Shown here in pieces: positions 28,157-36,480 of a DNA stretch of 64,000 nt. Numbering within the stretch: the stretch's first letter is position 1; each line of letters starts with the position of its first letter. Below the pieces are notes generated by a model. The model saw only the letters and a program-made list of their open reading frames with translations, was not told the origin of the DNA and searched no databases. This stretch comes from Acidimicrobiia bacterium (lineage in GTDB: Bacteria > Actinomycetota > Acidimicrobiia > Spongiisociales > UBA11373). The stretch lies in the NCBI GenBank assembly GCA_030584185.1, contig CP129495.1:2147560-2211559 (forward strand), given 5' to 3'. The position numbers and the translations under genes were made by a program.

Positions 28157-30366
28157 CGCTCCCCGGCCCAGGTGCGGGCAAGCCCGAGTGGCGCTCCTGG
28201 GCGCGCCGCACCCGCTCCAAAGTGGACCTGGAGCGGGTCTCCCAGCGGGTGGTCGCCGCCTTGAGCTCATGGCTCCCCCGTGGGGCTCGGGTGCTCCTGT
28301 ACGACCCGCTCCCCGACGAGGTCGACGTCACCTCGCTGGCCGAGCCGGGTCATGCCTTCCTCACCCGCACGCCCGAGGACGGCCGGCTCACGGTGCATCC
28401 GTTCGAATCTCGACGAGAACGGCACCGTCTCGGCTTCTCTCAGCCGGTGGCCGACTCGGAGACGGTCGACCCGGAGACCATCGACATCGTCCTGGTTCCC
28501 GGTCTGGCGTTCGACCGCAGGGGCGTGCGCCTCGGCCGCGGCACCGGCCACTACGACCGGCTGCTCCCCGGATTGCGGTCCGACGCCATCGTGGTCGGGG
28601 TGACCCCGGCGGCGCTGGTGGTCGACCGGCTGCCCCGGGAAGGGCACGACGTGTCGGTGACCCACCTCGCCACCGAGGGAGGGGTGGTCGACCTGCTGAT
28701 CGAGGCTGCCATCGCATGGATCGAGGCCGATCCCGACCCGGAGACCCGTGCGTCGCTGAAGGCAATGGTGGCGGCAGGCGACCGGGAGACGCTGGCCGCC
28801 CACATGGTCCCGCTCGAGTTCGGGACGGCGGGGATCAGGGCGAAGGTGGGTCCGGGACCTGCCCGCATGAACCGGGCGGTGGTGATCCGCACCTCGTCCG
28901 GCCTGGGCGCCCATCTCGCCGCCACCGGGCGGGCGGGGTGTGGGATCGTCGTCGGCCACGACGCCCGGCCCGACAGCGCGCGCTTCGCCGCCGATGCCGC
29001 CGCGGTGTTCGCCGCCGCCGGCTTCGAGGTGCGCTGCTTCGACGAGGTGACCCCGACGCCCCTCGTCGCCCACGCCGCCCTGCGCTCCGGGGCGGGGGCG
29101 GCGGTGGTGGTGACCGCCAGCCACAACCCGCCGGCCGACAACGGGTACAAGGTGTACGACGCAAACGGCGCCCAGATCGTCCCGCCGGCGGACGCCGCCA
29201 TCGCCGCCGAGATCGCCGCTGCTCCGCCCGCAGACTCCGTCCCCAGACGCCAAGGCGTCGCCTGCGACGATCCGGGCGACGCCCAGGACGCCTACCTCTC
29301 CGACGTGCTGGCCTTTCGCCGCGAGCGGCCGGTCCCGGGCACCGTTCCCATCGTGTACACGGCGATGCATGGCGTGGGAGGGAGGCTGGCGGTGCGCCTT
29401 CTTGCCGAGGGCGGCCACACGCGGGTGACCCCGGTGCCGGAGCAGTTCGACCCGGACGGCAGCTTTCCCACCGTGGCCTTTCCCAACCCCGAGGAGCCCG
29501 GGGCGCTCGACCTGGCGCTGCGGCTCGGATCCGAGATGAATGCCGGGTTGGTGCTGGCCAACGATCCCGACGCCGACCGCCTCGCCGCCGCCGTCCCCGA
29601 AGGCGAGGGGTGGAGGGTGCTCGACGGCAACGAGATCGGAGTCCTCCTCGCCGACTTCGTGCTGGAACGGACCTCGGGGGAGGGCCGGCTGGTGGCGGAG
29701 AGCGTCGTCTCCACGCCGATGCTGGCGGCGGTGGCCCGGCACCATGGGGCCGCCCTGGCCGTCACCCTCACCGGGTTCAAATGGATCTGCAACGCCGCCC
29801 TCGACCTTGAGGGGGAGGGGAAGCGCTTCGTCTTCGGCTTCGAGGAGGCCCTCGGGTACTCGGTGGGGCCGGTGGTCCGGGACAAGGACGGGATCTCGGC
29901 TGCACTCTGGTTCGCCGACCTGGCGACCGTGGCGGCGGCGGACGGGGAGACCGTGCTCGACAGGCTCGACCGCCTCGCCGTTCGCCACGGGCTCTGGGTG
30001 AGCAGCCAGCACGCGGTGGTGCTCCCCGGAGCTGCAGGCGCCGAGGAGATCACCGCCGCCATGTCGCGTCTGGCAGCGGACCCTCCGGATTCGGTGGCCG
30101 GAAGGAGTGTGGTCTCGGTGACCGATTACTCCCGTGGACAGGAGGACCGGCCCCGGTGGCTTCCGGCGACGTCGCTCGTCGCCCTCGACCTGGAGGGGGG
30201 TTCACGGGTGCTGGCCAGGCCGTCGGGGACCGAGCCGAAGCTGAAGTTCTACGCCGACCTGCGATTCGACGTTGCCTCCGCCACCGATGCGAGAGCCCGG
30301 CGACCGTCCGCACGCCGGGAGGCGGAACGGTTGGCGGCGAGCCTGGCCGAAGTGATGGGGCTGTGA
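28153..30366 (+). CDS. Fusion of 5-formyltetrahydrofolate cyclo-ligase and phosphomannomutase/phosphoglucomutase
   Basis: One uninterrupted frame of 737 codons encodes two enzymes. Residues about 1-178 are a 5-formyl-THF cyclo-ligase (WRSWARRTRSKVDLERVSQR, VPGLAFDRRGVRLGRGTGHYDR, REGHDVSVTHLATEGG), which recycles 5-formyl-THF. From about 180 an alpha-D-phosphohexomutase follows: WIEADPDPETRASL, LEFGTAGIRAKVGPGPARMN, catalytic-Ser loop TASHNPPADNGYKVY, metal loop NDPDADRLAAAV, sugar-binding GFEEALGYS, phosphate-binding RPSGTEPKLKFY. No stop or clear ribosome site separates them; GTG 28684 could be an internal start. GTG 28153 overlaps the SDR stop. Confidence 0.85.
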   Translation: MTLPGPGAGKPEWRSWARRTRSKVDLERVSQRVVAALSSWLPRGARVLLYDPLPDEVDVTSLAEPGHAFLTRTPEDGRLTVHPFESRRERHRLGFSQPVADSETVDPETIDIVLVPGLAFDRRGVRLGRGTGHYDRLLPGLRSDAIVVGVTPAALVVDRLPREGHDVSVTHLATEGGVVDLLIEAAIAWIEADPDPETRASLKAMVAAGDRETLAAHMVPLEFGTAGIRAKVGPGPARMNRAVVIRTSSGLGAHLAATGRAGCGIVVGHDARPDSARFAADAAAVFAAAGFEVRCFDEVTPTPLVAHAALRSGAGAAVVVTASHNPPADNGYKVYDANGAQIVPPADAAIAAEIAAAPPADSVPRRQGVACDDPGDAQDAYLSDVLAFRRERPVPGTVPIVYTAMHGVGGRLAVRLLAEGGHTRVTPVPEQFDPDGSFPTVAFPNPEEPGALDLALRLGSEMNAGLVLANDPDADRLAAAVPEGEGWRVLDGNEIGVLLADFVLERTSGEGRLVAESVVSTPMLAAVARHHGAALAVTLTGFKWICNAALDLEGEGKRFVFGFEEALGYSVGPVVRDKDGISAALWFADLATVAAADGETVLDRLDRLAVRHGLWVSSQHAVVLPGAAGAEEITAAMSRLAADPPDSVAGRSVVSVTDYSRGQEDRPRWLPATSLVALDLEGGSRVLARPSGTEPKLKFYADLRFDVASATDARARRPSARREAERLAASLAEVMGL

Positions 30367-30983
30367 TCGCCGCACTCGGGAGGCTCGTGAGGCGGGAACC
30401 CGAAGTGGCTGCGGTCCTTTTCGCCGGGACGGTCGCCCTGTCCGCCGTGGGTGTGGTGAGGGGGATCTGGTTCGTATGGGTGTACCTGCCAGCCCTGGTC
30501 GCCTCGGTTGGGATCGTGGTCGTCATCGACCATCTTCGGGGCCCGATCCCCGGCATCCTGCTCTGGCTGCTGGCCGCCTGGGCGCTGCTCCACCTGGCGG
30601 GGGGCCTGGCCGCCAATCCGAAGGGAGACTCAGAGATCCTTTACGGGATGTGGATCGTCGACGGGGTGCTCCGCTTCGACCAGGTGGTGCACGGGTTCGG
30701 GATAGGGGTCGCCACCGCGACCCTGGCCTACACCACCAGGGAGTCCTCTCGCCCGCTGCTCTGGGGCTTCGTGCTCGCCCAGGGGATCGGAGCGGTCAAC
30801 GAGGCCGCCGAGAACGTGTTCGCCGTCTTCGTCGAGGACTCGAACGTGGGGGACGTCTACAACACGCTGGGGGATCTCGCCTGGCATCTCATCGGATCGG
30901 CGATCGCCGCCGGGTGGATGGTGCGTCGCGGTATCCCGGGAGTGGCAGCCGGTGTCGGGTCGATGCAAGAGAGCCCGGCATGA
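30363..30983 (+). CDS. Integral membrane protein, possibly DUF2238-like
   Basis: A 206-residue protein with about five hydrophobic helices (VAAVLFAGTVALSAVGVV, VYLPALVASVGIVVVI, ILLWLLAAWALLHLAGGL and others). The segments RFDQVVHGFGIGV, EAAENVFAVFVED and DVYNTLGDLAWHLIGS resemble the conserved acidic/His pattern of DUF2238 (YjdF) proteins, but the match is by eye. Start GTG 30363 overlaps the mutase stop, and the stop overlaps the ybaK-like gene, so all four genes from 27251 to 31456 form one coupled operon. Confidence 0.75.
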   Translation: MIAALGRLVRREPEVAAVLFAGTVALSAVGVVRGIWFVWVYLPALVASVGIVVVIDHLRGPIPGILLWLLAAWALLHLAGGLAANPKGDSEILYGMWIVDGVLRFDQVVHGFGIGVATATLAYTTRESSRPLLWGFVLAQGIGAVNEAAENVFAVFVEDSNVGDVYNTLGDLAWHLIGSAIAAGWMVRRGIPGVAAGVGSMQESPA

Positions 30984-31456
30984 CGGTTCCCGAGACCTCG
31001 CGGCGGGTGGTGGAAGCGGGTCGGCTCCTTGGCGTGGAGGTGGAGGTGCACCACTTCCCCGAGGGCACCAAGACATCGCAGGACGCCGCCACCGCCATCG
31101 GGTGCGAGCTCTCGGCGATCGCCAAGTCGATCGTGCTCACCCTCGACGAGACGGAGCAGGTGGTGGTGTTCGCCAGTGGCGACACCCGGATCGACCTCGA
31201 CAGGCTTGCCGGGGTCACCGGGGCGGGACGGGCGAGGCGGGCCACGCTGGAGGAGGCCCGGGCCGCCACCGGGTTCGCCGCCGGAGGAACGCCGCCGTTC
31301 GGCTACCCCGGCCCGCTCCGGGTGCTCGCCGACCTCGCCCTGCGGCGTCACGAGACGGTGTGGGCTGCCTGCGGGACCCCCACCACGGTGTTCCCCATCC
31401 TCCTGGACGACCTGGTGAGGGCCGCCGGAGCGGCATGGGTCGACGTGGCGGAGTAG
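30980..31456 (+). CDS. YbaK/EbsC-type aminoacyl-tRNA deacylase-like protein
   Basis: A 158-residue protein of the YbaK/ProX editing superfamily, which hydrolyses mischarged aminoacyl-tRNAs such as Cys-tRNA-Pro. Features are HFPEGTKTSQDAATAIGCE, the conserved Lys in IAKSIVL, VVFASGDTRID and the C-terminal ACGTPTTVFPILLDDL. The start ATG 30980 overlaps the preceding stop (ATGA). The substrate tRNA cannot be assigned. Confidence 0.85.
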   Translation: MTVPETSRRVVEAGRLLGVEVEVHHFPEGTKTSQDAATAIGCELSAIAKSIVLTLDETEQVVVFASGDTRIDLDRLAGVTGAGRARRATLEEARAATGFAAGGTPPFGYPGPLRVLADLALRRHETVWAACGTPTTVFPILLDDLVRAAGAAWVDVAE

Positions 31457-31463
31457 CCGGCCC

Positions 31464-32426
31464 TCAGGCCTCCACCTCGACGACCCCGCCACGGTCCACC
31501 CTCGCCACCAGTTCGGCCCCGGGCGACTGGTGCGCCGCGGAGGCGACCTCGATGGTCGCTCCGTCCAGGGTGACGGTGTGCACCCAGTCGGGTCCCCGAA
31601 AGACGGAGCCGGCCACGACGACGCGATGGTCTCCTGCCGGGTCGAGGCTTACGGCATCGGCCCGGATCGCCAGACTTCGCCCGGGTCTGGCGGCGATCCC
31701 TGCGAACGGGCCAGGGACCACGGCGTGCCCGAGCAGCCCGGCCACCACCGCCCTTCCGGGCGCCTCCCAGACCTCCGCAGGTGTGCCGATCCGGACCAGG
31801 CGACCCCGGTCGAGAACCGCCACCCTGTCGGCGAGGGCGAACGCCTCTTCGGTGTCATGGGTGACCAGGAGCGCCGGAACGCCGGCGTCGGAGATGGCAG
31901 ATCTCAGGTCGGTGGCGAGACCGCGGCGCAGTGCCGGATCGAGCGAGCCGAGTGGCTCGTCGAGGAGGAGCAGGCGCGGGAACGGGGCGAGGGTGCGGGC
32001 CAGCGCCACCCGTTGGGCCTCGCCACCCGAAAGTCCCTCCACGGGGCGTTCTCCGTACCCGGCAAGACCCATGCGGGCGAGGGCGGCGTCGACGGCGGCC
32101 GGGATCGAGGCCGGGTCGGTCCCGGACATGCGCAGGCCGAAGGCGACGTTGGCGGCCACGCTCAGATGGGGGAACAGGGCGAAGTCCTGGAACACCAGCC
32201 CGAAGCGGCGGCGGTGGGCAGGGGTGCCCGCCAGATCGGTGCCCTCCCAGGTGACGATCCCGGCGTCGGGACGGGTGATCCCGGCGACGACCCGCAGGAG
32301 CGTGGTCTTGCCGGACCCCGAGGCGCCCAGGACCGCCAGCGTCTCCTCGGGGCCCACCTCGAGCGACACGTCGTCGAGAGCGACGAGATCGCCGTAGCGG
32401 ACGGTGATGTCCGAGACGGTGAGCAT
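31464..32426 (-). CDS. ABC transporter ATP-binding protein, thiamine uptake
   Basis: ATPase of 320 residues. Walker A GASGSGKTT (about 37-45), signature LSGGEAQR, Walker B LLLLDEPLGSLDP and H-loop VTHD are intact, with a C-terminal TOBE-like regulatory domain of about 100 residues. It shares the operon with a ThiB-like binding protein and a two-domain permease under the TPP riboswitch, so it is taken as the ThiQ equivalent. Its start codon overlaps the permease stop by one base. The extra TOBE domain is more typical of the iron and spermidine families than of classical ThiQ. Confidence 0.87.
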   Translation of the reverse strand: MLTVSDITVRYGDLVALDDVSLEVGPEETLAVLGASGSGKTTLLRVVAGITRPDAGIVTWEGTDLAGTPAHRRRFGLVFQDFALFPHLSVAANVAFGLRMSGTDPASIPAAVDAALARMGLAGYGERPVEGLSGGEAQRVALARTLAPFPRLLLLDEPLGSLDPALRRGLATDLRSAISDAGVPALLVTHDTEEAFALADRVAVLDRGRLVRIGTPAEVWEAPGRAVVAGLLGHAVVPGPFAGIAARPGRSLAIRADAVSLDPAGDHRVVVAGSVFRGPDWVHTVTLDGATIEVASAAHQSPGAELVARVDRGGVVEVEA

Positions 32427-34000
32427 CAGAACAGGTCCCGTCCCGGCATCCGGATCCGCTCCACCAGCAGTACGGCGGTCACGGTGATCGCCATCAGGAT
32501 GACGCTGAGCACCATCGCTCCCTGGAGGTTGGCGGTACCGGGCCGCCCCAGCATCCGGAAGATGGCGAGAGGGATCGTCGGAGAGCCGGGTCTGGCCAGG
32601 AAGGTGGTCGCACCGAACTCGCCCAGCGACACCACGAAGGCGAACCCGGCCCCGATGGCGACGGCGCCGCGGGCCATGGGCAGGTCCACCTCGCGCCACA
32701 CCCGTCGCGGGTCGGCGCCGAGCACAGCGGCGGCCTCGCGGAGCCGATCCCGGATGGCGCCCAGCACCGGCACGGTGGCGCGCACCACGAAGGGAAGCGC
32801 CACCAGGGCGTGGGCGATGGGAATGATGGCCACCGAGGCGCGCAGGTCGATGGGGGCGTCGAGGGCCACCAGCATCCCGAACCCGAGGGTGACCGCCGAG
32901 GTGCCCAGCGGCAGCATGAGCAGGGTGTCGAACCAGCGGGAGATGCGTCCGGTGCCTGCGGCGATCACCACGGCGGCGGGCAGCCCGACCCCGACGGCGA
33001 TCAGCGTCGCCGCCGCCGCGTAACCGAGCGACGCCGCCACCGCCGGCCCCACGTCGACGACCGTCGACTCCGCCAGGGCGCGCAGCCCTGCTGCTGTGGG
33101 CCTGCCCCCGGAGGTGAAGGCCCGCCAGGCGAGGACACCGGTGGGCAGCCCGACCAGGAGGAGCGTCCAGGCGGCGGCTGCGATCACCAGCAGCCTCCCT
33201 CGTGCCGTCCTCACCGGACGGGGGTCGGCGACGGTCAGGGAGTGTTGAACTCGCGAGCGATCCTGGTGCCGGGAGTAGGCGAGCAGGGCCAGCGTCACTC
33301 CCGCCATCTGGATCAGGGCGAGGAGGGCGGCTCCGCGGAGGTCGAACATGGTCGATACCTTGCGGTGGATCTCGACCTCGATGGTGGCCAGTTGGGGGCT
33401 CCCGAGCACCAGCACCGTGCCGAACGAGGTGAGGCAGAAGAGGAAGACGATCGCCGCCGAAGCGATCACCGCCGGGCGCAGCAACGGGAACGTCACCCTG
33501 AGCCAGGCCTTCCAGGGCCCGGCTCCCAGGGAGGCCGCCGCCTCCTCCAGCCGAGGGTCGATCTGGGCCCAGAGCCCTCCGACGAGGCGGACCACCACGG
33601 CGAAGTTGAAGAAGACGTGGGCGGCGATCACGGCGCCGGCAGTGCCGGTGAGGTCGATGCCCAGCATCCCCGAGGGGCCGATCAGGGCGAGGAAGGCCAC
33701 GCCCACCACCAGTGTCGGCAGGACGAACGGGACCAGCGTCACCGCCCGCAACAGCCGCCGCCCCGGGAAATCGAACCGGGCGATCACGAATGCCAGCGGA
33801 AGGCCGGCGGCGAGGGCGAGCAGGGTGGACACCGCCGCCTGCCACACGGTGAACCAGATCACGCCCAGGTCGATCGACGAGCCGGGCACCGGGGGATGGG
33901 CCAGGGAGGTGACGGCGATGGAGGCGACCGGCCAGGCGAAGAACCAGGCCAGGAACGCCGTGGGAACCGCGGCCAGCACCAGGGCGGTACGTCGCCTCAC
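32426..34000 (-). CDS. thiP: ABC transporter permease, thiamine uptake (ThiP-like)
   Basis: Permease of about 524 residues with two fused inner-membrane domains and around twelve helices, the layout of ThiP and FbpB. Two EAA-like loops are seen, one near EEAAASLGAGPWKAWLRVTFP and one near REAAAVLGADPRRVWREVDLP. Start choice: GTG 34000 overlaps the binding-protein stop (GTGA); the frame also opens at GTG 34021, which would give a 25-base overlap. Substrate is assigned from the riboswitch and the neighbours. Confidence 0.87.
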   Translation of the reverse strand: MRRRTALVLAAVPTAFLAWFFAWPVASIAVTSLAHPPVPGSSIDLGVIWFTVWQAAVSTLLALAAGLPLAFVIARFDFPGRRLLRAVTLVPFVLPTLVVGVAFLALIGPSGMLGIDLTGTAGAVIAAHVFFNFAVVVRLVGGLWAQIDPRLEEAAASLGAGPWKAWLRVTFPLLRPAVIASAAIVFLFCLTSFGTVLVLGSPQLATIEVEIHRKVSTMFDLRGAALLALIQMAGVTLALLAYSRHQDRSRVQHSLTVADPRPVRTARGRLLVIAAAAWTLLLVGLPTGVLAWRAFTSGGRPTAAGLRALAESTVVDVGPAVAASLGYAAAATLIAVGVGLPAAVVIAAGTGRISRWFDTLLMLPLGTSAVTLGFGMLVALDAPIDLRASVAIIPIAHALVALPFVVRATVPVLGAIRDRLREAAAVLGADPRRVWREVDLPMARGAVAIGAGFAFVVSLGEFGATTFLARPGSPTIPLAIFRMLGRPGTANLQGAMVLSVILMAITVTAVLLVERIRMPGRDLF

Positions 34001-35010
34001 CGCAGGACGATCTCGGTCCACTCGGCGAGCCAGCGGTCGCGACCGGCCTCGATCTCGGCCGGGGTCAGCGTCCGCTCGGGTGCCGGCAGGGGATCACCCA
34101 TCCACGAAGGCACGGCGGCGTCGGATCGCACCGGGTACACCAGCATGTTCCCCGGGACGTCCTCCTGGAATCGGATCGAGAGCATGAAGTCGATCAGGCG
34201 CTCGGCCTCGGGTCGGTTCTCGGTGCCCCGCAGGATCCCTGCGTACTCCACCTGGCGGAAGCATCCGCCGGTCATGGTGGCCGTCGACGGCTCGGGGGGT
34301 GGTGGGTCGGAGAAGATCAGCTCGGCTCCCGGCGAGGATGCGTAGGAGACGACCAGCGGCCGATCCCCGTCGCCGGCGCCGGAGAAGTGGCCGTAGTAGG
34401 CGACACCCCAGTCGGTGGCCACCAGGACTTCGTTGGCCCTCAGGTCACTCCAGAAGTCCCGCCACGAGTACGGGCCTTCCTCGCCGAACTCGGCGATCGT
34501 GGCCAGTAGGAAGGCGAGGCCCGGTGAGGAGGCGCCCGGATCTTCGACCACCAGCATCCCCGCGTAGGCGGGGTCGGCCAGGTCGGTGAGCGTCGTCGGT
34601 GGGGGGAGCGTGGTGAACGCCGCCCGGTCGTAGTTGACGCAGACATCGCCGAAGTCGATCGGGGTCACCATCACCCCGGCGTCGAACGGTGCCGGCACAT
34701 CCTCCATCGCCGGGCTGCGGTACTCCTCGAAGAGGTCTCCGTCGAGGGCGCGAGACAACAGTGTGTTGTCGACGCCGAAGATCACATCGGCCACGGGGTT
34801 CCCTGAGGCGAGGATCGCCTGGTTGACCATCAACCCGGCGTCCCCGGCCAGGACCACCTCCACCTCTATCCCGGTCTGCTCGGTGAACTCGGCGAGGACC
34901 TCATCGCTCACGGCGAAGAAGTCGTGCGCCAGCAGGGTCACCTTCCCGGTCCCGTCGCCGCATGCGGCGACGACCAGGAGCAGGGCCCAGAAGGCGATCT
35001 GGCGTCTCAT
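33997..35010 (-). CDS. thiB: Thiamine-binding lipoprotein of an ABC transporter (ThiB-like)
   Basis: Extracytoplasmic binding protein of 337 residues. The signal peptide ends in lipobox VVAAC. The mature part begins KVTLLAHDFFAVSDEVLAEF and continues with VADVIFGVDNTLLSRALD and TPIDFGDVCVNYD, the pattern of ThiB/periplasmic iron-binding-like proteins, and a C-terminal MLVYPVRSDAAVPSW. The ATG at 35010 overlaps the stop of the thiamine pyrophosphokinase gene (ATGA) and is preceded by AGGAGGTGGGAG. Confidence 0.87.
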   Translation of the reverse strand: MRRQIAFWALLLVVAACGDGTGKVTLLAHDFFAVSDEVLAEFTEQTGIEVEVVLAGDAGLMVNQAILASGNPVADVIFGVDNTLLSRALDGDLFEEYRSPAMEDVPAPFDAGVMVTPIDFGDVCVNYDRAAFTTLPPPTTLTDLADPAYAGMLVVEDPGASSPGLAFLLATIAEFGEEGPYSWRDFWSDLRANEVLVATDWGVAYYGHFSGAGDGDRPLVVSYASSPGAELIFSDPPPPEPSTATMTGGCFRQVEYAGILRGTENRPEAERLIDFMLSIRFQEDVPGNMLVYPVRSDAAVPSWMGDPLPAPERTLTPAEIEAGRDRWLAEWTEIVLR

Positions 35011-35642
35011 CTCCCACCTCCTACGTGGATCACGAAGGCGACCCCGTCGAGCACTTCGATCTCGGCGGTATCGCCGGTCATCTCGTTGCTCACTGCGCGG
35101 GTGCTCCCGAGGGGAAGCGGCTCGCCTTCGAGAGCCCAGCGAAGGCCGCCGGTGGTGACGGAGCATGTACCGGACACAGGCACGATCGACACCAGGTCCC
35201 CGGGACGCCCCGAGATCAGGTGCTTCCCTCGGACGGGTTTCGCACGGGCCGGGCCCACCCACCATTCGGGGCCGATGGCGGCGTGCCGGTCGGCGGCGAT
35301 CACCCCGGCGTTGGCCAGGACGTGGTCCAGCCTGTCGTTGCCACCCCCTCCGAGCACGATGGTCCGAGTCGCCGCCCTTTCGGCTGCGCCGTGCAGGGCG
35401 AGGTCGAGGTCGGTGGCGTCCTTGTCGACCGGATGCGACTCCAGCGTCGCGCCCGACTCCACGGCCCCTGCCACCGCCCGAGGGTCGGCGGAGTCGAAGT
35501 CCCCGATCACCACGTCGACCCGCAGACCGAGGGCCGCAGCCACATCGGCCCCGGAGTCGGCTGCGATGACGAGATCGGCCGGGGGGAGGGCCCCCTCGGG
35601 CGCCCCGGAACCCCCGGTGAGTATCAGGCAGAGCCGGTCCAT
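35007..35642 (-). CDS. thiN: Thiamine pyrophosphokinase
   Basis: Converts thiamine and ATP to thiamine diphosphate. The 211 residues show the family pattern: LTGGSG, ADLVIAADSGADVAAALGLRVDVVIGDFDS, HPVDKDATDLDLAL, LGGGGNDRLDHVLAN, and the C-terminal thiamine-binding region with TTGGLRWALEGEPL and GSTRAVSNEM. ATG 35642 follows GGAGGGAG. A longer frame begins at ATG 35663, but that codon lies within the riboswitch core. Encoding the kinase first in the uptake operon links import directly to TPP synthesis. Confidence 0.92.
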   Translation of the reverse strand: MDRLCLILTGGSGAPEGALPPADLVIAADSGADVAAALGLRVDVVIGDFDSADPRAVAGAVESGATLESHPVDKDATDLDLALHGAAERAATRTIVLGGGGNDRLDHVLANAGVIAADRHAAIGPEWWVGPARAKPVRGKHLISGRPGDLVSIVPVSGTCSVTTGGLRWALEGEPLPLGSTRAVSNEMTGDTAEIEVLDGVAFVIHVGGGR

Positions 35643-35647
35643 CACGT

Positions 35648-35730
35648 CTCCCTCCGCTGGCATTACCCAGTTCAGGTTCTTCGGGTCGGTGGCAGGGCCA
35701 CCCTCTCAGCTCGACGAGCTCCCCGGAGTG
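35648..35730 (-). promoter_or_regulatory. TPP riboswitch (THI element)
   Basis: Read on the minus strand, the conserved thi-box blocks are present in order: ACTCCGGGGAGC, CTGAGAGGG, GACCCGAAGAACCTGAAC, TGGGTAATGCCAGCG and GGAGGGAG. This matches the aptamer consensus with P1-P5. The last block contains the ribosome binding site of the thiamine pyrophosphokinase gene, so TPP binding most likely blocks translation initiation. The element controls the whole four-gene thiamine operon. Confidence 0.95.
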
Positions 35731-35737
35731 TGCGCCC

Positions 35738-35743
35738 ATTGTA
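35738..35743 (-). promoter_or_regulatory. -10 box of the thiamine operon
   Basis: Minus-strand TACAAT (35743 to 35738) lies eight bases before the first base of the TPP aptamer, so the transcript would begin at or just before the aptamer. No clear -35 is visible. Confidence 0.6.
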
Positions 35744-35800
35744 GGCAGCGGGCGGAAGGCGGTGCCGTTCGGGGCTGAGCCAGGTCGTCGAAGTTGCCTC

Positions 35801-35845
35801 TTGACAAGGTGACATCAATATGACATCATCACGATGTCACATAGA
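35801..35845 (+). promoter_or_regulatory. Promoter with 19-bp palindromic operator (site 1)
   Basis: TTGACA at 35801-35806 is a consensus -35; a 17-base spacer leads to CATCAT (35824-35829) as a weak -10. The palindrome TGACATCATCACGATGTCA (35821-35839) covers the -10, and an extra half site TGACATCA begins at 35810. The same operator, with one base difference outside its centre, lies in the promoter of the MFS gene at 41670-41688. A repressor is implied. Confidence 0.72.
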
Positions 35846-35872
35846 CACCGTAGTGACGCGGAGGTGAGTACG

Positions 35873-36019
35873 ATGTTGATGGCAACCGAAACGATTCTGG
35901 CCCTGCACCGGGCGATGGAGGCCGATCGCATGGCCTGGCGCAAGTCGAGGCGGCAGAAGTCCCGCCCGCCGGCGCCGGTTCCGGCGCCGGTCGGCACCCG
36001 GTCGGCAGTGGCGCGGTGA
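35873..36019 (+). CDS. Small basic protein of unknown function
   Basis: A 48-residue product from ATG 35873 behind GGAGGTG. It has a short amphipathic start (TETILALHRAMEADRMAW), a basic stretch KSRRQKSR and a Pro/Ala-rich tail. Not recognised. It is the first gene after the operator-bearing promoter, and its stop overlaps a GTG in the next frame, which suggests translation into the ribbon-helix-helix gene. It may be a regulatory leader protein or a partner of that gene. Confidence 0.6.
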   Translation: MLMATETILALHRAMEADRMAWRKSRRQKSRPPAPVPAPVGTRSAVAR

Positions 36020-36033
36020 ACACGGAGGTACGG

Positions 36034-36480
36034 ATGGACACCACGATGGCGATCACCAGGCTCGAAGGGGCCATCCGACAGCAGGTTGCGATCTCCGGGG
36101 GGGATCCCGAGGTGGAGGCGGCGGCAGATTCGATTCTCGCTTCGCTCGAGCCGGCGCTGCGACAGATGGCGTACGACCTCGCCGAGCAGGCCGCCCTGGA
36201 GGTGGGCGCCCAACTCCCCGCCTACGTCGTCGACGTGGTGCTGTCCGGAGGTGAGCCTTCGCTGCGAGTGCGAAGCGACGAGACCGACCCCCAGAAGGCG
36301 GGCGATTCGATGGATGCCCGCATCACGCTGCGGCTCTCGCCTTCGCTGAAGGAGGCGATCGAGTCGGCCGCCGACACCCGAGGCGAGTCGGTCAACTCCT
36401 GGCTGGTTCGCACCCTGAGCATTCGCGCCGGTGAGGGGCGTCGCCGCTCGAGGCAGGTGACCGGGACCATAGAGACATGA
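36034..36480 (+). CDS. Ribbon-helix-helix protein (HicB-like C terminus)
   Basis: A 148-residue protein. The N-terminal 90 residues are mostly helical with no recognised domain (RLEGAIRQQVAISGGDPEVEAAADSILASLEP-like). The C-terminal 40 residues, beginning DARITLRLSPSLKEAIESAA and ending ESVNSWLVRTL, form a ribbon-helix-helix DNA-binding motif as in HicB antitoxins. ATG 36034 follows GGAGG; GTG 36016 is the upstream alternative. No HicA toxin is nearby. It could bind the palindrome in its own promoter. The stop overlaps the DUF4097 gene start (ATGA). Confidence 0.75.
   Translation: MDTTMAITRLEGAIRQQVAISGGDPEVEAAADSILASLEPALRQMAYDLAEQAALEVGAQLPAYVVDVVLSGGEPSLRVRSDETDPQKAGDSMDARITLRLSPSLKEAIESAADTRGESVNSWLVRTLSIRAGEGRRRSRQVTGTIET

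Noticed and set aside
35661..35663. ATG at 35663 as start of thiamine pyrophosphokinase
   Set aside because: The codon is part of the conserved TAATGCCAG block of the TPP aptamer. ATG 35642 has a proper ribosome binding site.
36034..36480. HicAB toxin-antitoxin system
   Set aside because: Only a HicB-like RHH end is present; no HicA-type toxin gene lies on either side, and the partner is a DUF4097 protein.
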